From Azospirillum brasilense (GTDB lineage: Bacteria > Pseudomonadota > Alphaproteobacteria > Azospirillales > Azospirillaceae), in NCBI RefSeq assembly GCF_008365405.1, contig NZ_QOKV01000006.1:1-64000 (forward strand): a stretch of DNA of 64,000 nt. The letters are read 5' to 3'. The position numbers and the translations under genes were made by a program. Below, in pieces: positions 23,623 through 32,281 of this stretch. Each line of letters opens with the position of its first letter. Within the stretch, counting starts at the first letter, position 1. The notes under the pieces were generated by a model. It had not been told where the DNA came from. It saw nothing but the letters and a program-made list of their open reading frames with translations, and made no database searches.

Positions 23623-26234
23623 CAATCCGCCGCGGGCACCATCTCCACCACGGCGTTGCGCAACTCGTGGGCGGCGATGGGTTTGTGCAGCAGGGTGTGG
23701 CCGCCCGCGCGGGCTTCCGCCAGCCGCTCCGGGGCGGTGTCGCCGGTGATGATCGTCGCCGGAACCGGCGTCCTCAACCGCTCGCACACCGCCCGGATGG
23801 CGTCCAGTCCGGTCTTCCCATCGCGCAGGCGGTAATCGGCCAGAATCGCGCTCGGCCATTCCCCGCTCTCGACATGCTGAACCGCGTCCTCGATGGAGCC
23901 CGCCGTCAGCACCCGATAGCCCCAGCCCTCCAGCATCGCCTGCAGGCCGAGGCGGATCAGCGGTTCGTCGTCGATCACCAGGATCATCCCCCGCCCATCG
24001 CTCGGCGCCAGCCGGGCCGCCATCGGTTCGGAAGGGGTGGCATGGCGGGCGATCAACGGCACATCGACGCAGAAGGCGGACCCGGCTCCCAACCTTGAGC
24101 GCAGGTGAACCTGGTGGCCGAGCAGGCGGGCGAGGCGGCGCACCACCGCCAGCCCGAGGCCCAGCCCCCTGCTGCGGTCCCGCTCCTGGTTGCCGACCTG
24201 GAAGAATTCCTCGAAAATCTCGTCGTGTTTGTTGGATGGGATGCCGATGCCGGAGTCCATCACCTCGATGCGCAGACGGTCCCCCCTCCGCCGGCAGCCG
24301 ATCAGCAGGCCGCCACTTTCGGTGTAGCGCAGCGCGTTTTCCACGAGGTTGCGCAGGATGCGCATCAGCAGGGCCGGATCGCTGCGGATCGTCAGGGTGC
24401 AGGGAACCACGCGCAGCCGCAGGCTCTTGGCCTCCGCCTGGGGATGGTATTCGGCACCAAGCTGTTCGATGATCGGACCGATCGGGAGATCCTGCAGTTG
24501 CGGCACGATCAGACCGGCATCCAGCTTGGACACGTCGAGCAGGCTGTCGAGAAGCATGCGCAGCCCGTCCATGGCCTGCCCCATGGAGTCGAGAAGCGGG
24601 GCCGCGGGGTGCCCATCCAGCCGCTCCGCCAGGGCGGATTGGAACAGCATCATCGCCTGGACCGGCTGCCGCAGGTCATGGCTCGCGGCGGCGAGGAATT
24701 TGGATTTCGCGACGTTGGCGCGGTCGGCCTCGGCCTTGGAGGCGCGCAGGGCGTCCTCGGCACGGCGGCGTTCGGTGATGTTGCGGACGATGCCCGTGAA
24801 GTAGCGGCGCTCCCCCGCGGTCCATTCGGTGACCGCCAGTTCGATCGGGAAGATCGAACCGTCCTTGTGCCGTCCTTCGACCTCGCGCCCGATACCGATG
24901 ATCTTCCTCTCACCCGTGCGTCGATAGGTCTGCAAATAGCCGTCATGGGCCGAATGGAACGGCTCCGGCATCAGGATGCGGATGTTCCGACCGACCGCTT
25001 CGCCGGCCTGGTAGCCGAAGATGCGCTCCGCCGCCGGGTTGAAGCTCTGGATCGTGCCGGTCTCGTCGATGACCAGCATGGCGTCCACCGCGGTCTGAAC
25101 GATGGCCCGGTGGCGGGCCTCGCTTTCCGCGAGCGCCGCCTCGCGCCGCCGGATGAGGTCCGCGGCGTTGCGGATGGCGAGGTCCACCGCCTCGATCTCG
25201 GCCACGCCGCCGTCGGGCGGCGGCACGGGATATCCGGCGCCCAGCGATTCCGCCGCTCCGGCCAGTTGGGAGACGGAGCGCGTGAGGCGCCGTCCGAGCA
25301 GAATCGCCGCCCCGATGCCGATCAGCAGAAGAACAAGGCCGCCGCCGGTGAAGAGCAGCAGGGCATGGCGCGCCGGGGAGGCCACCAGGGTCGTGGGGAC
25401 GCTCGTCGCGACCACCCACCCGAAAGTCCGGGACCGGCTGTAGGCCTGGATCGCCTCCACACTCTCCAGATTGACGGCGCGATGGATTCCGTCCGGCATG
25501 TCCTGCATCCCGCTCCACAGTGCGGCGGGAAGCGGTTTGCCGACGAACTGCTCGCTCAAATGCGACCGGGCAATGACGACACCCTCCTGGTCGATCACCC
25601 CGGCCCGCCAACCCGCCGGGATGCGCTCCGGCGACACGATGGCCTGAAGCCGCTCCCAGGGGATGTTCAGGCTCAGCAGGTAACGGATCCGGCCGTCGCG
25701 GATCACCGGGGCGATCACCGCCAGGGTCGGGGCATGGCTCACGTCGCCGACGAAAAGGCCGGTGACCTGCGGCCTGCCCGTGTCGATCACACGCTGGTCG
25801 GCTTCGAGCGTGGTCTTGTCCGGCAGAGCGGCACCCCAGGGCATCCGGCTGTTGACGTGTTGTCGGCCTTCCAAATCGCGGAGAACCACGTTGGTGTCCA
25901 GCCGGTCGCGCACGCCGGAGGCCTGCCGATAGAAGGCGCCCAGATCATCCGTCGTCAGGCTTTCCGACGTGGACAGCACCTCTGCGGCGGCGATCAGGCG
26001 GCCAACCTCACGCTCGACGTCCTCGGCCAGCAGCCGCGTCCGATCGAGCACGAGTTGTTCCGTTTGCTGAGCCTGCGCATCGATGTTGCGGATGAGAAGG
26101 GACACCGAGAAGAGGACCAGAGGCACCGCAACCGCCATGACCAGCAGGACGAGCCAGCCCCGCACCCGTTGCGGTCGCATCCGCCAAGTTAGACGGCAAG
26201 TCGGACGCCGCGGTGTCTCCTGGTCGGGGATCAT
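23622..26234 (-). CDS. Hybrid sensor histidine kinase: TM sensor, PAS, HisKA, HATPase, receiver (870 aa)
   Basis: Membrane-bound hybrid kinase. A TM helix (WLVLLVMAVAVPLVLFSVSLL) and a second near residue 300 (LLLFTGGGLVLLLIGIGAAILLG) flank a large periplasmic sensor resembling a dCache domain. Then follow a HAMP-like stretch, a PAS domain (MLVIDETGTIQSFNPAAERIFGY), HisKA with phospho-His (AASHDLRQPVQAMMLF), HATPase_c (N-box LVENALRYTESGG, DSGIGIP, GLGLGLAVV) and a C-terminal receiver (LVIDDEP, Asp in ILADYRLRDG, Lys in LHKPI). The terminal receiver suggests phosphorelay through an HPt protein. Start uncertain: ATG at 26234 (chosen) or 26180. An inverted repeat abuts the chosen start. Confidence 0.92.
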   Translation of the reverse strand: MIPDQETPRRPTCRLTWRMRPQRVRGWLVLLVMAVAVPLVLFSVSLLIRNIDAQAQQTEQLVLDRTRLLAEDVEREVGRLIAAAEVLSTSESLTTDDLGAFYRQASGVRDRLDTNVVLRDLEGRQHVNSRMPWGAALPDKTTLEADQRVIDTGRPQVTGLFVGDVSHAPTLAVIAPVIRDGRIRYLLSLNIPWERLQAIVSPERIPAGWRAGVIDQEGVVIARSHLSEQFVGKPLPAALWSGMQDMPDGIHRAVNLESVEAIQAYSRSRTFGWVVATSVPTTLVASPARHALLLFTGGGLVLLLIGIGAAILLGRRLTRSVSQLAGAAESLGAGYPVPPPDGGVAEIEAVDLAIRNAADLIRRREAALAESEARHRAIVQTAVDAMLVIDETGTIQSFNPAAERIFGYQAGEAVGRNIRILMPEPFHSAHDGYLQTYRRTGERKIIGIGREVEGRHKDGSIFPIELAVTEWTAGERRYFTGIVRNITERRRAEDALRASKAEADRANVAKSKFLAAASHDLRQPVQAMMLFQSALAERLDGHPAAPLLDSMGQAMDGLRMLLDSLLDVSKLDAGLIVPQLQDLPIGPIIEQLGAEYHPQAEAKSLRLRVVPCTLTIRSDPALLMRILRNLVENALRYTESGGLLIGCRRRGDRLRIEVMDSGIGIPSNKHDEIFEEFFQVGNQERDRSRGLGLGLAVVRRLARLLGHQVHLRSRLGAGSAFCVDVPLIARHATPSEPMAARLAPSDGRGMILVIDDEPLIRLGLQAMLEGWGYRVLTAGSIEDAVQHVESGEWPSAILADYRLRDGKTGLDAIRAVCERLRTPVPATIITGDTAPERLAEARAGGHTLLHKPIAAHELRNAVVEMVPAAD

Positions 26235-26296
26235 CGAATCGGCCGGAGTGCAAACACAACCTTGCGCCGGATCGCCGGACGACAGCGGCCGATTCG
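26235..26296 (-). repeat. Inverted repeat abutting the hybrid kinase start
   Basis: CGAATCGGCCG (26235-26245) and its exact complement CGGCCGATTCG (26286-26296) are 11-base arms separated by 40 bases. In the minus-strand mRNA the hairpin would end directly before the ATG at 26234. Confidence 0.5.
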
Positions 26297-26636
26297 GTTG
26301 GCGGCCCGGATCCGTCCAGACCGTGCCGGAGCGTGCGCCTGCACTCTTTGAAACGGCGGAAGGTGCATGGCTTTGGCGGGGCGGTCGATCCGGGGAATGT
26401 ATCCGGTCCGAACGTACCGAGGCATTTCGCTGACCATTCCTGAGGTAACCGGTTGCGGGCATCTCTGAACCAGACTGTATCATACCGCGCAATAATTGGC
26501 TGATATTCCATCCACCCGCTCATGAAAGAGCATTTTGGGGCGGCCCGATCACACGAAGTGTTTCTCCAGGTTGCTTCGGCGCGCGTCCGATGGCAGCGAT
26601 TGGCGCCAGGGACGATCCGGTCTATGGTCCCGTCTC
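26297..26636. other. Divergent intergenic region between the hybrid kinase and the TPR-glycosyltransferase gene
   Basis: About 340 bases without a supportable gene. It must hold the promoters of both flanking genes. A lower-GC patch at about 26480-26530 (TATCATACCGCGCAATAATTGG) is the likeliest promoter location, but no convincing hexamer pair was found. Confidence 0.4.
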
Positions 26637-28415
26637 ATGGAACCTGCCCTCGCCGACGCGATTCGCCTGCACAATTCCGGCAACCATGCGGGGGCGGAGC
26701 CGCTCTATCGTGCTGTCCTGGAGCGCGAGCCGGCGAATCGCGGTGCGCTGCAGATGCTGGCGATGCTTCTGGTGCAGACGGGGCGCCCGACCGAGGCCGT
26801 CGGCCACTTCCGGACCATCCTGCGGCTGGAGCCCGGCGGCGTCGCCGGCTACAGCAACCTTGCCGCTGCCCTGCGCCTGGCCGGGCAGGGGGCGGAGGCC
26901 ATCGCCTGCCTGCAACGGGCATTGTCCCTCGACCCGGCGAACGCGGCCTCCTGGTTCAACCTCGGCAACGGGTTGAAGCAGCAGGAGAAGGCTGCGGGTG
27001 CGGCGCGAAGCTACCGGCGGACCCTGGCGCTGGAGCCCGGCCACGCGGGAGCGGCGGTCAACCTGACGGCGCTGCGTGACAAGTGGGACGCGCGGCTGGA
27101 CAAGGCGGAGCGGCGGACCGTCGCGGCGCGCCACCCGGCGGCGGACGCCGATACCCGCGCGGCGGCGGTTGAGGCACTGGTGGCGGTCGGGGACGCGGCG
27201 GCGGCGGAAGCGATGGCACGGGCCGCCCTGGAGCAGGATGAGCATCATCACCGCGCCAACCGCCTGCTGGGGCGGCTGCTGCTGGAGCGCAGCGGGGCGA
27301 TGGGCGTACAGGATGGAAAGCCTTTCGCGGTCGACCGGGCGCTGGTCGAGGAGGCCATCGGCGCGCTGCGCCGGGCCGTTGCCGCCCGGCCGGACGACGA
27401 TGAGGCCGACTGGCTGCACGTCGCCGCGGTGGCGACGCTGGTGCAGGTGGGCATGGCGTCCGACGCGGTGCTGCGTGACGGGGCACGGGCCGCCTGGCTC
27501 CGCCTGCGGCGCCATCCCAAGGACACGGTCGCGGCGTCGGTCATCGGCTTCCACGTCTACCGCCGGGACCGGCTCGTCCTCGCCTCCTGGCTGAGCCGGC
27601 GCTTCCGGCGGCGCTTTACTGTGGCGGAGGTCGCGGGGGAGCATGAACTGGGTCTGTGGACCATGCTGCGCGCCGACGATGCCTTCTTCCGCGCTCTGCC
27701 GCCGGTCGAAGCGGTTCTGGAGCGCATGGCCCCTATGGAGTGGCGCACCGCGCCGGCGCCGGGTCCAACCGGGGAACCGGCGGTCTTCTTCTGCTGCGAC
27801 GACGTCTATTTCCGCCGTTTCGCCCCGGCGCTTCTGGAGTCGCTGGCGGAGCGGATGCCGGGCGCCGCGGTCACCGTCCATGTCGTGGCGCCGTCGTCGG
27901 AGACGGAGCGGGCCATGGTCCGCTGGCAAACGGACGGACGGTTGAAAATCGGCTTCTCGCTGGACCGGCCGGACATGGCGGGTTGGACCGACATCAAGCG
28001 CGTCACCTATTACGCCTCCGCCCGCTTCCTTCGCGCTTTGCAGTGGATGCGCCGGATGGACCGCCCGCTGATGGTGGTCGACACCGACGCCTGGATCACC
28101 GGAGATCCGCAGGCTCTCCGGGCGGACATGGCGGGATGCGATGTCGGTCTCATGTTCGACGGTCGCCGCCGTGGTCCGTCACGGGAAATTCCGGTCGGGT
28201 TCGCCGTTTATGAGAACACGCCGGGCGGCGACCGCTTCCTGTCGCTGCTCGGCTCCTACATCGGGCATTTCCTGGCGGGGGTGGAGGTCTATTGGATGCT
28301 GGACCAGATGGCCCATTACGCGGTGCTCGACTGGCTGAACCGGCACGAGCCGGTCCGCGTGCGCCGCTTCGACTTCCTGAGCTTCCCCTATTGCCATTTC
28401 GTCGGGGCGAAGTGA
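26637..28415 (+). CDS. TPR protein fused to a glycosyltransferase-like domain (592 aa)
   Basis: The N-terminal 150 residues hold about four tetratricopeptide repeats (ALADAIRLHNSGNHAGAEPLY.AVLEREPAN; then AVGHFRTILRLEPGG, AIACLQRALSLDPANAASWFNLGN, SYRRTLALEPGHAGA). The C-terminal half (from about 390) begins AVFFCCDDVYFRRFAPALLESL and contains LMVVDTDAWITG, similar in style to a DxD-containing glycosyltransferase or capsule-biosynthesis protein, with DQMAHYAVLDWL near the end. TPR plus glycosyltransferase proteins modify flagellin or surface polysaccharide in related bacteria; here that is inference. The ATG at 26637 is chosen since the TPR starts there. No export signal. Confidence 0.75.
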   Translation: MEPALADAIRLHNSGNHAGAEPLYRAVLEREPANRGALQMLAMLLVQTGRPTEAVGHFRTILRLEPGGVAGYSNLAAALRLAGQGAEAIACLQRALSLDPANAASWFNLGNGLKQQEKAAGAARSYRRTLALEPGHAGAAVNLTALRDKWDARLDKAERRTVAARHPAADADTRAAAVEALVAVGDAAAAEAMARAALEQDEHHHRANRLLGRLLLERSGAMGVQDGKPFAVDRALVEEAIGALRRAVAARPDDDEADWLHVAAVATLVQVGMASDAVLRDGARAAWLRLRRHPKDTVAASVIGFHVYRRDRLVLASWLSRRFRRRFTVAEVAGEHELGLWTMLRADDAFFRALPPVEAVLERMAPMEWRTAPAPGPTGEPAVFFCCDDVYFRRFAPALLESLAERMPGAAVTVHVVAPSSETERAMVRWQTDGRLKIGFSLDRPDMAGWTDIKRVTYYASARFLRALQWMRRMDRPLMVVDTDAWITGDPQALRADMAGCDVGLMFDGRRRGPSREIPVGFAVYENTPGGDRFLSLLGSYIGHFLAGVEVYWMLDQMAHYAVLDWLNRHEPVRVRRFDFLSFPYCHFVGAK

Positions 28416-28428
28416 CGCACCGTCGGTA

Positions 28429-29169
28429 TCACTCCCGCCCGAGAACCCGGTCGACCACCGTGTCGGCCCACTCGCGGGAGCGGAAGCTGGCCTTGGCCTC
28501 CACCGGGTCGTAGACGCGCTCCACCCAGTCCCAGAAGGCAATCGGGCGCTTCTCGTTGTAGGCGGCGTACAGCTCGAAGAAATAGTCGAGGATGCCCGTC
28601 TTCGCCTGCTTGAAGTGGCCGTATTTCCAGTGAAGCTGCTTGGTCGCTCGCTCCAGCGGCACGCCCTCGTGGATGAAGAGGTAGAGCGCCGACATGAAGC
28701 CGGCGCGATCCGCCCCCGACTTGCAGTGCAGCAGCGCCGGATACTGCATGGTCGCGAACAGGTCGCGGGCCTTCAGCAGCGTCTCCTTCTTCGGCATGTC
28801 GCGGGAGTTGACGGGAAAGTCCACCAGCGTCAGCCCGGCCGCCCGGCAGGCCTCGGCCTCCAGGATGTAGGAGGCGCAGTCGCGGCTGCCGCGCAGGTTC
28901 AGGATGGTCTTCACGCCGCGCCGCGCCGCCTCCCGGATGTGCGAGGGGGAGGGCTGGCTCGCCCGGTACATGTTGGGAGAGATGCGGTATGTGTTCGAAT
29001 AGACCAGCCGGAAGCAGGCGTGGTCGATGAACACGCTTTCGACATGCCCGAGCGCCCGTTGCAGCGGGGAGATCATGCGCCCGCGCGCGCGCTTGATCCC
29101 GTCGGCCAGCGCGGTGGTCGTGTAACGGCGCAACATCTTCCTGGTGGTGGCCACGCAAGCAGTCTCCAA
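28429..29169 (-). CDS. Dual-specificity/tyrosine phosphatase-like protein (246 aa)
   Basis: Cysteine-dependent phosphatase. The P-loop is HCKSGADRAG, with nucleophile C149 and R155 (C-x5-R). Upstream NLRGSRDCASYILEAEACRAAGLTLVDFPVNSRDMP is typical of the bacterial DSP family (DUF442-like and PTP families), where the Asp in the last segment could be the general acid. The N-terminal 40 residues are basic and may bind membranes or nucleic acids. It converges with the TPR gene 13 bases away. Substrate unknown; polysaccharide-linked phosphatases are one option. Confidence 0.88.
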   Translation of the reverse strand: METACVATTRKMLRRYTTTALADGIKRARGRMISPLQRALGHVESVFIDHACFRLVYSNTYRISPNMYRASQPSPSHIREAARRGVKTILNLRGSRDCASYILEAEACRAAGLTLVDFPVNSRDMPKKETLLKARDLFATMQYPALLHCKSGADRAGFMSALYLFIHEGVPLERATKQLHWKYGHFKQAKTGILDYFFELYAAYNEKRPIAFWDWVERVYDPVEAKASFRSREWADTVVDRVLGRE

Positions 29170-29246
29170 ATCGACAAGGCCGCCAAGATAGGCACACTTC
29201 GCGTGGCGTCAAGGCCGCCGCGCCGCTGGGCAGTGCGGCGCATTGC

Positions 29247-30248
29247 TCATCCGGCCCGCAGGACCCGCCCGTAGATGTCGTACCGCGCGGCTAGCGACAG
29301 CACGATCTCCATATAGAGATTGATCAAGCCGTTGGCGTAGAAGGCCGGGCAGCCGGTGTAATGGCGCTCGCCCGCCTGCGCGGTCGGCTCGATCAGGTCG
29401 GCGTTCAGGACGATCATGCCGCCCGGCGTCTCCGCGTCGTAGACGAAGGCGGTCTGGTGGCGGGGCAGGGGGTGGATGGCCTGATGGTCGTCGGCCTCGA
29501 TGTGGCCGGCCCCCATGAACTGGCAGAGCATGCCGAGGCTGCCCATGGCGAGCGGCAGCACCTGCTTCAGGCTGCGGCGCGACAGGTCGTCGTATTCGGC
29601 CGGGGTCAGGCCGGGCTTGAGCATGGGCGCCGCCTCGCACAGGTTCCAGCAGACGTGGAGCGCGGTGTGGCTGCCGGTCTTGGTGATCGACAGCATGTCG
29701 TAGCCGGACGGCGCGTGCAGCACCGACGCCTCCAGCGTGTTGGCGAGGACGAAGCCGGCCGCGGCGAGCGGGGTGATGGCGCCCTCCGCCCGGCAGCGCT
29801 CCTCCTCCAGCGTCACCTTGATCGCCCAATCCTTGATGATGGCGTCGAGCAGGTGGCACACGCTGTCGCGCAGGAAGCCGATCAGCGTCTCCGCCGGGGC
29901 GGCGTCCAGCCCGGCGGCGTCGGCGACGTCCAGCCCGTGCGGCGAGTCCGGCGGGTTGCACAGCAGAAGATGGCCGTCGGCATCGAGCGGCATGCGGTTG
30001 GTGATGTGGTCGCGCAGATCGTTGTAGAGGAAGGCCAGCAGCGTGTTGATGGCGACCTTCTCGTAATCCTCCTTGCGGGTGTCCGCGTGTGCCGGGCACT
30101 GGCCGGCGAGGCGCTGAAGCTCCTCGGTGAAGAGGTAGTTCGGGTCCTCGGCGATGCGGTGCAGGATCGGCACGAGGCTGATGCGGGTCATCCCGGCCTC
30201 CTCATGCGCGGCGAAATAGGTCAGGGCGAAATCGTTGGAGCGGGCCAT
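29247..30248 (-). CDS. Unknown protein, paralogue B of a tandem pair (333 aa)
   Basis: Not recognised. It aligns end to end with the next upstream gene at roughly half identity by eye. Conserved blocks are SNDFA at the N-terminus, GQCPxHA (about residue 54), INTLLAFLYNDLRDH, SPHGLDVAD, CHLLD, GYDMLSITKTGSHTALHVCW, YDDLSRRSLKQVLPLAMGSL, and ERHYTGCPAFYANGLINLY at the C-terminus. No signal peptide or convincing TM helix. The invariant Cys and His residues suggest metal, haem or redox chemistry, but that is speculation. The start at 30248 aligns with the paralogue; an ATG four codons earlier is possible. Thirty bases separate the two genes. Confidence 0.8.
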   Translation of the reverse strand: MARSNDFALTYFAAHEEAGMTRISLVPILHRIAEDPNYLFTEELQRLAGQCPAHADTRKEDYEKVAINTLLAFLYNDLRDHITNRMPLDADGHLLLCNPPDSPHGLDVADAAGLDAAPAETLIGFLRDSVCHLLDAIIKDWAIKVTLEEERCRAEGAITPLAAAGFVLANTLEASVLHAPSGYDMLSITKTGSHTALHVCWNLCEAAPMLKPGLTPAEYDDLSRRSLKQVLPLAMGSLGMLCQFMGAGHIEADDHQAIHPLPRHQTAFVYDAETPGGMIVLNADLIEPTAQAGERHYTGCPAFYANGLINLYMEIVLSLAARYDIYGRVLRAG

Positions 30249-30278
30249 GATGGGCGTCAATCTCGTGAATGAGGACGG

Positions 30279-31274
30279 TCAGCGGTCGCGAAGCCGGTCG
30301 TAGACGCCGTAGTCCATGGCGATGCTGGCCACGATGTCGAGATACAGTTTGATGAAGCCGGGCGTGTAGAAGGCCGGGCAGCCGGTGTAATGCCGCTCCT
30401 CGGGCTTGGCGAAGCGGGTGATCGGCTCCGGGTTCAGGCAGATCAGCCCGGCCTCGTCGAGGACGAAGGCCGTCTGGTCCTTGGGCAGCAGGTGGATGGC
30501 GAGGCCGTCGTGGGGTTCGATCCCCGACGCCTCCATGTAATGGACCAGCATGCCCAGGCTGGCCATCGACAGCGGCACCACCTGCTTCAGGCTGCGCCGG
30601 ACGAGGTCGTCGTAAGCCGCGGCATCCCTGTCCGGGAGCAGCAGGGGGGCTGCCTCCACCATGGCCCAACAGATGTGGATGGCGGTGTGGCTGCCGGTCT
30701 TGGTGATCGACAGCATGTCGTAGCCGGCGCGCTGGTAGAGGGCTGAGTCCTCCAGCGTCGTGCGCAGGATGAAGGTCGCGGCGGCGGCGGCGGAGATTTC
30801 GCCCGTGCCCTGGGCGCGGTAGTGCTCCTCCTCCGTCAGCAGGTCGGCGGCCCAGCCGGTGATGAGGCCGTCCAGCAGATGGCAGGTGGCGTCGCGCAGG
30901 ACCGAGGCCATCACGTTGAGCGGGGCCGCGGCCATCGCCGCCCGGTCGGCCGGATCGATGCCGTGGGGGGAGCGCGGCGGGATCGGCAGCATCACCTGCC
31001 CGCGCTCGTCCAGCGGCAGCTTGGACGCCACATGGTCGCGCAGCCGGTCGAACAGATAGGCCAGCAGCGTGTTGACCGTCACCTTGTCCGCGTCGTCGGC
31101 GTTGGGGGCGGCGTGCATGGGGCACTGGCCGCCGCCGCGGCGCAACTCCTCGCTGAACAGGAAGGCCGGGTCCTTCTGGATGGTCTGGAGGATGTGGGCG
31201 ATCGAGACGCGCTCCAGCCCGGCATCGGCGTGAGCCTTGATGAAGTTGCTGGCGAAATCGTTGGAACGGGACAT
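30279..31274 (-). CDS. Unknown protein, paralogue A of a tandem pair (331 aa)
   Basis: First gene of a two-gene minus-strand operon with its own paralogue downstream. It shares SNDFA, GGGQCPMHA, VNTLLAYLFDRLRDH, SPHGIDPAD, CHLLD, GYDMLSITKTGSHTAIHICW, YDDLVRRSLKQVVPLSMASL and EERHYTGCPAFYTPGFIKLY with it. No family recognised; mostly helical, soluble. The shared core is far better conserved than the linkers, so both copies are under selection. A GAACGG-N7-CCGTTC inverted repeat sits 14 bases upstream of the ATG at 31274 and may be an operator. Confidence 0.8.
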   Translation of the reverse strand: MSRSNDFASNFIKAHADAGLERVSIAHILQTIQKDPAFLFSEELRRGGGQCPMHAAPNADDADKVTVNTLLAYLFDRLRDHVASKLPLDERGQVMLPIPPRSPHGIDPADRAAMAAAPLNVMASVLRDATCHLLDGLITGWAADLLTEEEHYRAQGTGEISAAAAATFILRTTLEDSALYQRAGYDMLSITKTGSHTAIHICWAMVEAAPLLLPDRDAAAYDDLVRRSLKQVVPLSMASLGMLVHYMEASGIEPHDGLAIHLLPKDQTAFVLDEAGLICLNPEPITRFAKPEERHYTGCPAFYTPGFIKLYLDIVASIAMDYGVYDRLRDR

Positions 31275-31287
31275 CGTGGCCTTGCCG

Positions 31288-31306
31288 GAACGGAGTAATC
31301 CCGTTC
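31288..31306. promoter_or_regulatory. Inverted repeat upstream of the tandem paralogues
   Basis: GAACGG (31288-31293) and CCGTTC (31301-31306) form a 6-bp inverted repeat with 7-base spacer, centred 23 bases before the ATG. Could be an operator or a leader hairpin. Confidence 0.3.
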
Positions 31307-31384
31307 AGCCTAGGGCGAGTGGTGGGGCCGTTGCAACGGCAACCTCTGTGACCGGTTGCCGCTTCTCCGTTGAAATGTGCGGTT

Positions 31385-32224
31385 TTACCCCTCGGGAACC
31401 AGCCAGTCGACCGTGCAGCCGCCGCCGGTGGAGGGCAGGGCGGCGTGCAGCGCCGGCAACATGGCGCGCAGCGTGTCGTCCAGGGTCCAGGGCGGGTTGA
31501 CGATCAGCAGGCCGGAGCCGTTCAGCCGCAGATGCGTGTCCTCCGGGTGCCAGGTCAGCTCGACGGTCAGGATCTTGCGTATGCCGGTGTTCTCCACCGC
31601 CTCCTGGAAGCGCCAGACGGCGGCACGTTCCTTGATCGGGTACCACAGGGCGTAGACGCCGGTGGACCAGCGCTTGTGCGCCGCCTTCAGCCCCTCGGCC
31701 ATGCGGGCGAACTCGTCCGGCTGCTCGAAGGGCGGGTCGATCAGCACGAGTCCGCGCTTCTCGCGCGGCGGCAGATGGGATTTCAGCGCCTGATAGGCGT
31801 CGGTCCTGAAGGCCGAGACCTGACGGTCCCCGGCGAATTCCGCCTTCAGGGTCTGCCAGTCGTCGGGGTGAAGCTCGTTGAGGAGCAGCCGGTCCTGCTC
31901 GCGCAGCAGCGCCCGGGCCAGCCGGGGCGATCCGGGGTACCAGCGCAGCCGCCCGTCCGGGTTCAGAGCCGACACCGCGTCGAGATAGGGCCGCAGCGCC
32001 GGGTGTGGCGCCGGCCGGCCGAACAGCCGTCCGATTCCGTCCTGGAACTCCAGCGTCTTGCGCGCCGGTTCGGAGTCCAGGTCGTAGCGCCCGATGCCGG
32101 CGTGGGCGTCGAGCACGCAGAAGGGCGCCGGCTTGGCGCGCAGGTGATCGATGATTAGCGCCAGGACGGCGTGCTTCATCACATCGGCGGGGTTGCCGGC
32201 GTGGAATATATGACGGTAGTTCAT
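31385..32224 (-). CDS. rlmJ: 23S rRNA (adenine2030-N6)-methyltransferase RlmJ (279 aa)
   Basis: SAM-dependent methyltransferase that modifies A2030 of 23S rRNA. The start MNYRHIFHAGNPADVMKHAVL is diagnostic of RlmJ (YhiR). Other matches are VLDAHAGIGRYDL (SAM-binding motif I), PGSPRLARALLREQDRL and the catalytic DPPF motif in GLVLIDPPFEQPDEF. WYPIKER and GLLIVNPPWTLDD near the C-terminus also fit. Length is normal. Monocistronic; ATG at 32224. Confidence 0.95.
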   Translation of the reverse strand: MNYRHIFHAGNPADVMKHAVLALIIDHLRAKPAPFCVLDAHAGIGRYDLDSEPARKTLEFQDGIGRLFGRPAPHPALRPYLDAVSALNPDGRLRWYPGSPRLARALLREQDRLLLNELHPDDWQTLKAEFAGDRQVSAFRTDAYQALKSHLPPREKRGLVLIDPPFEQPDEFARMAEGLKAAHKRWSTGVYALWYPIKERAAVWRFQEAVENTGIRKILTVELTWHPEDTHLRLNGSGLLIVNPPWTLDDTLRAMLPALHAALPSTGGGCTVDWLVPEG

Positions 32225-32281
32225 GGGGCAGGGATTTAGCCCATCGGGGCGTTCCGCGCCATCCCCCGCGAGGCAGGGTGA

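Noticed and set aside
23600..23660. tRNA-like T-loop (GGTTCAATCC) near 23618
   Set aside because: No acceptor, D or anticodon stem can be built around it; it lies at the end of the kinase gene.
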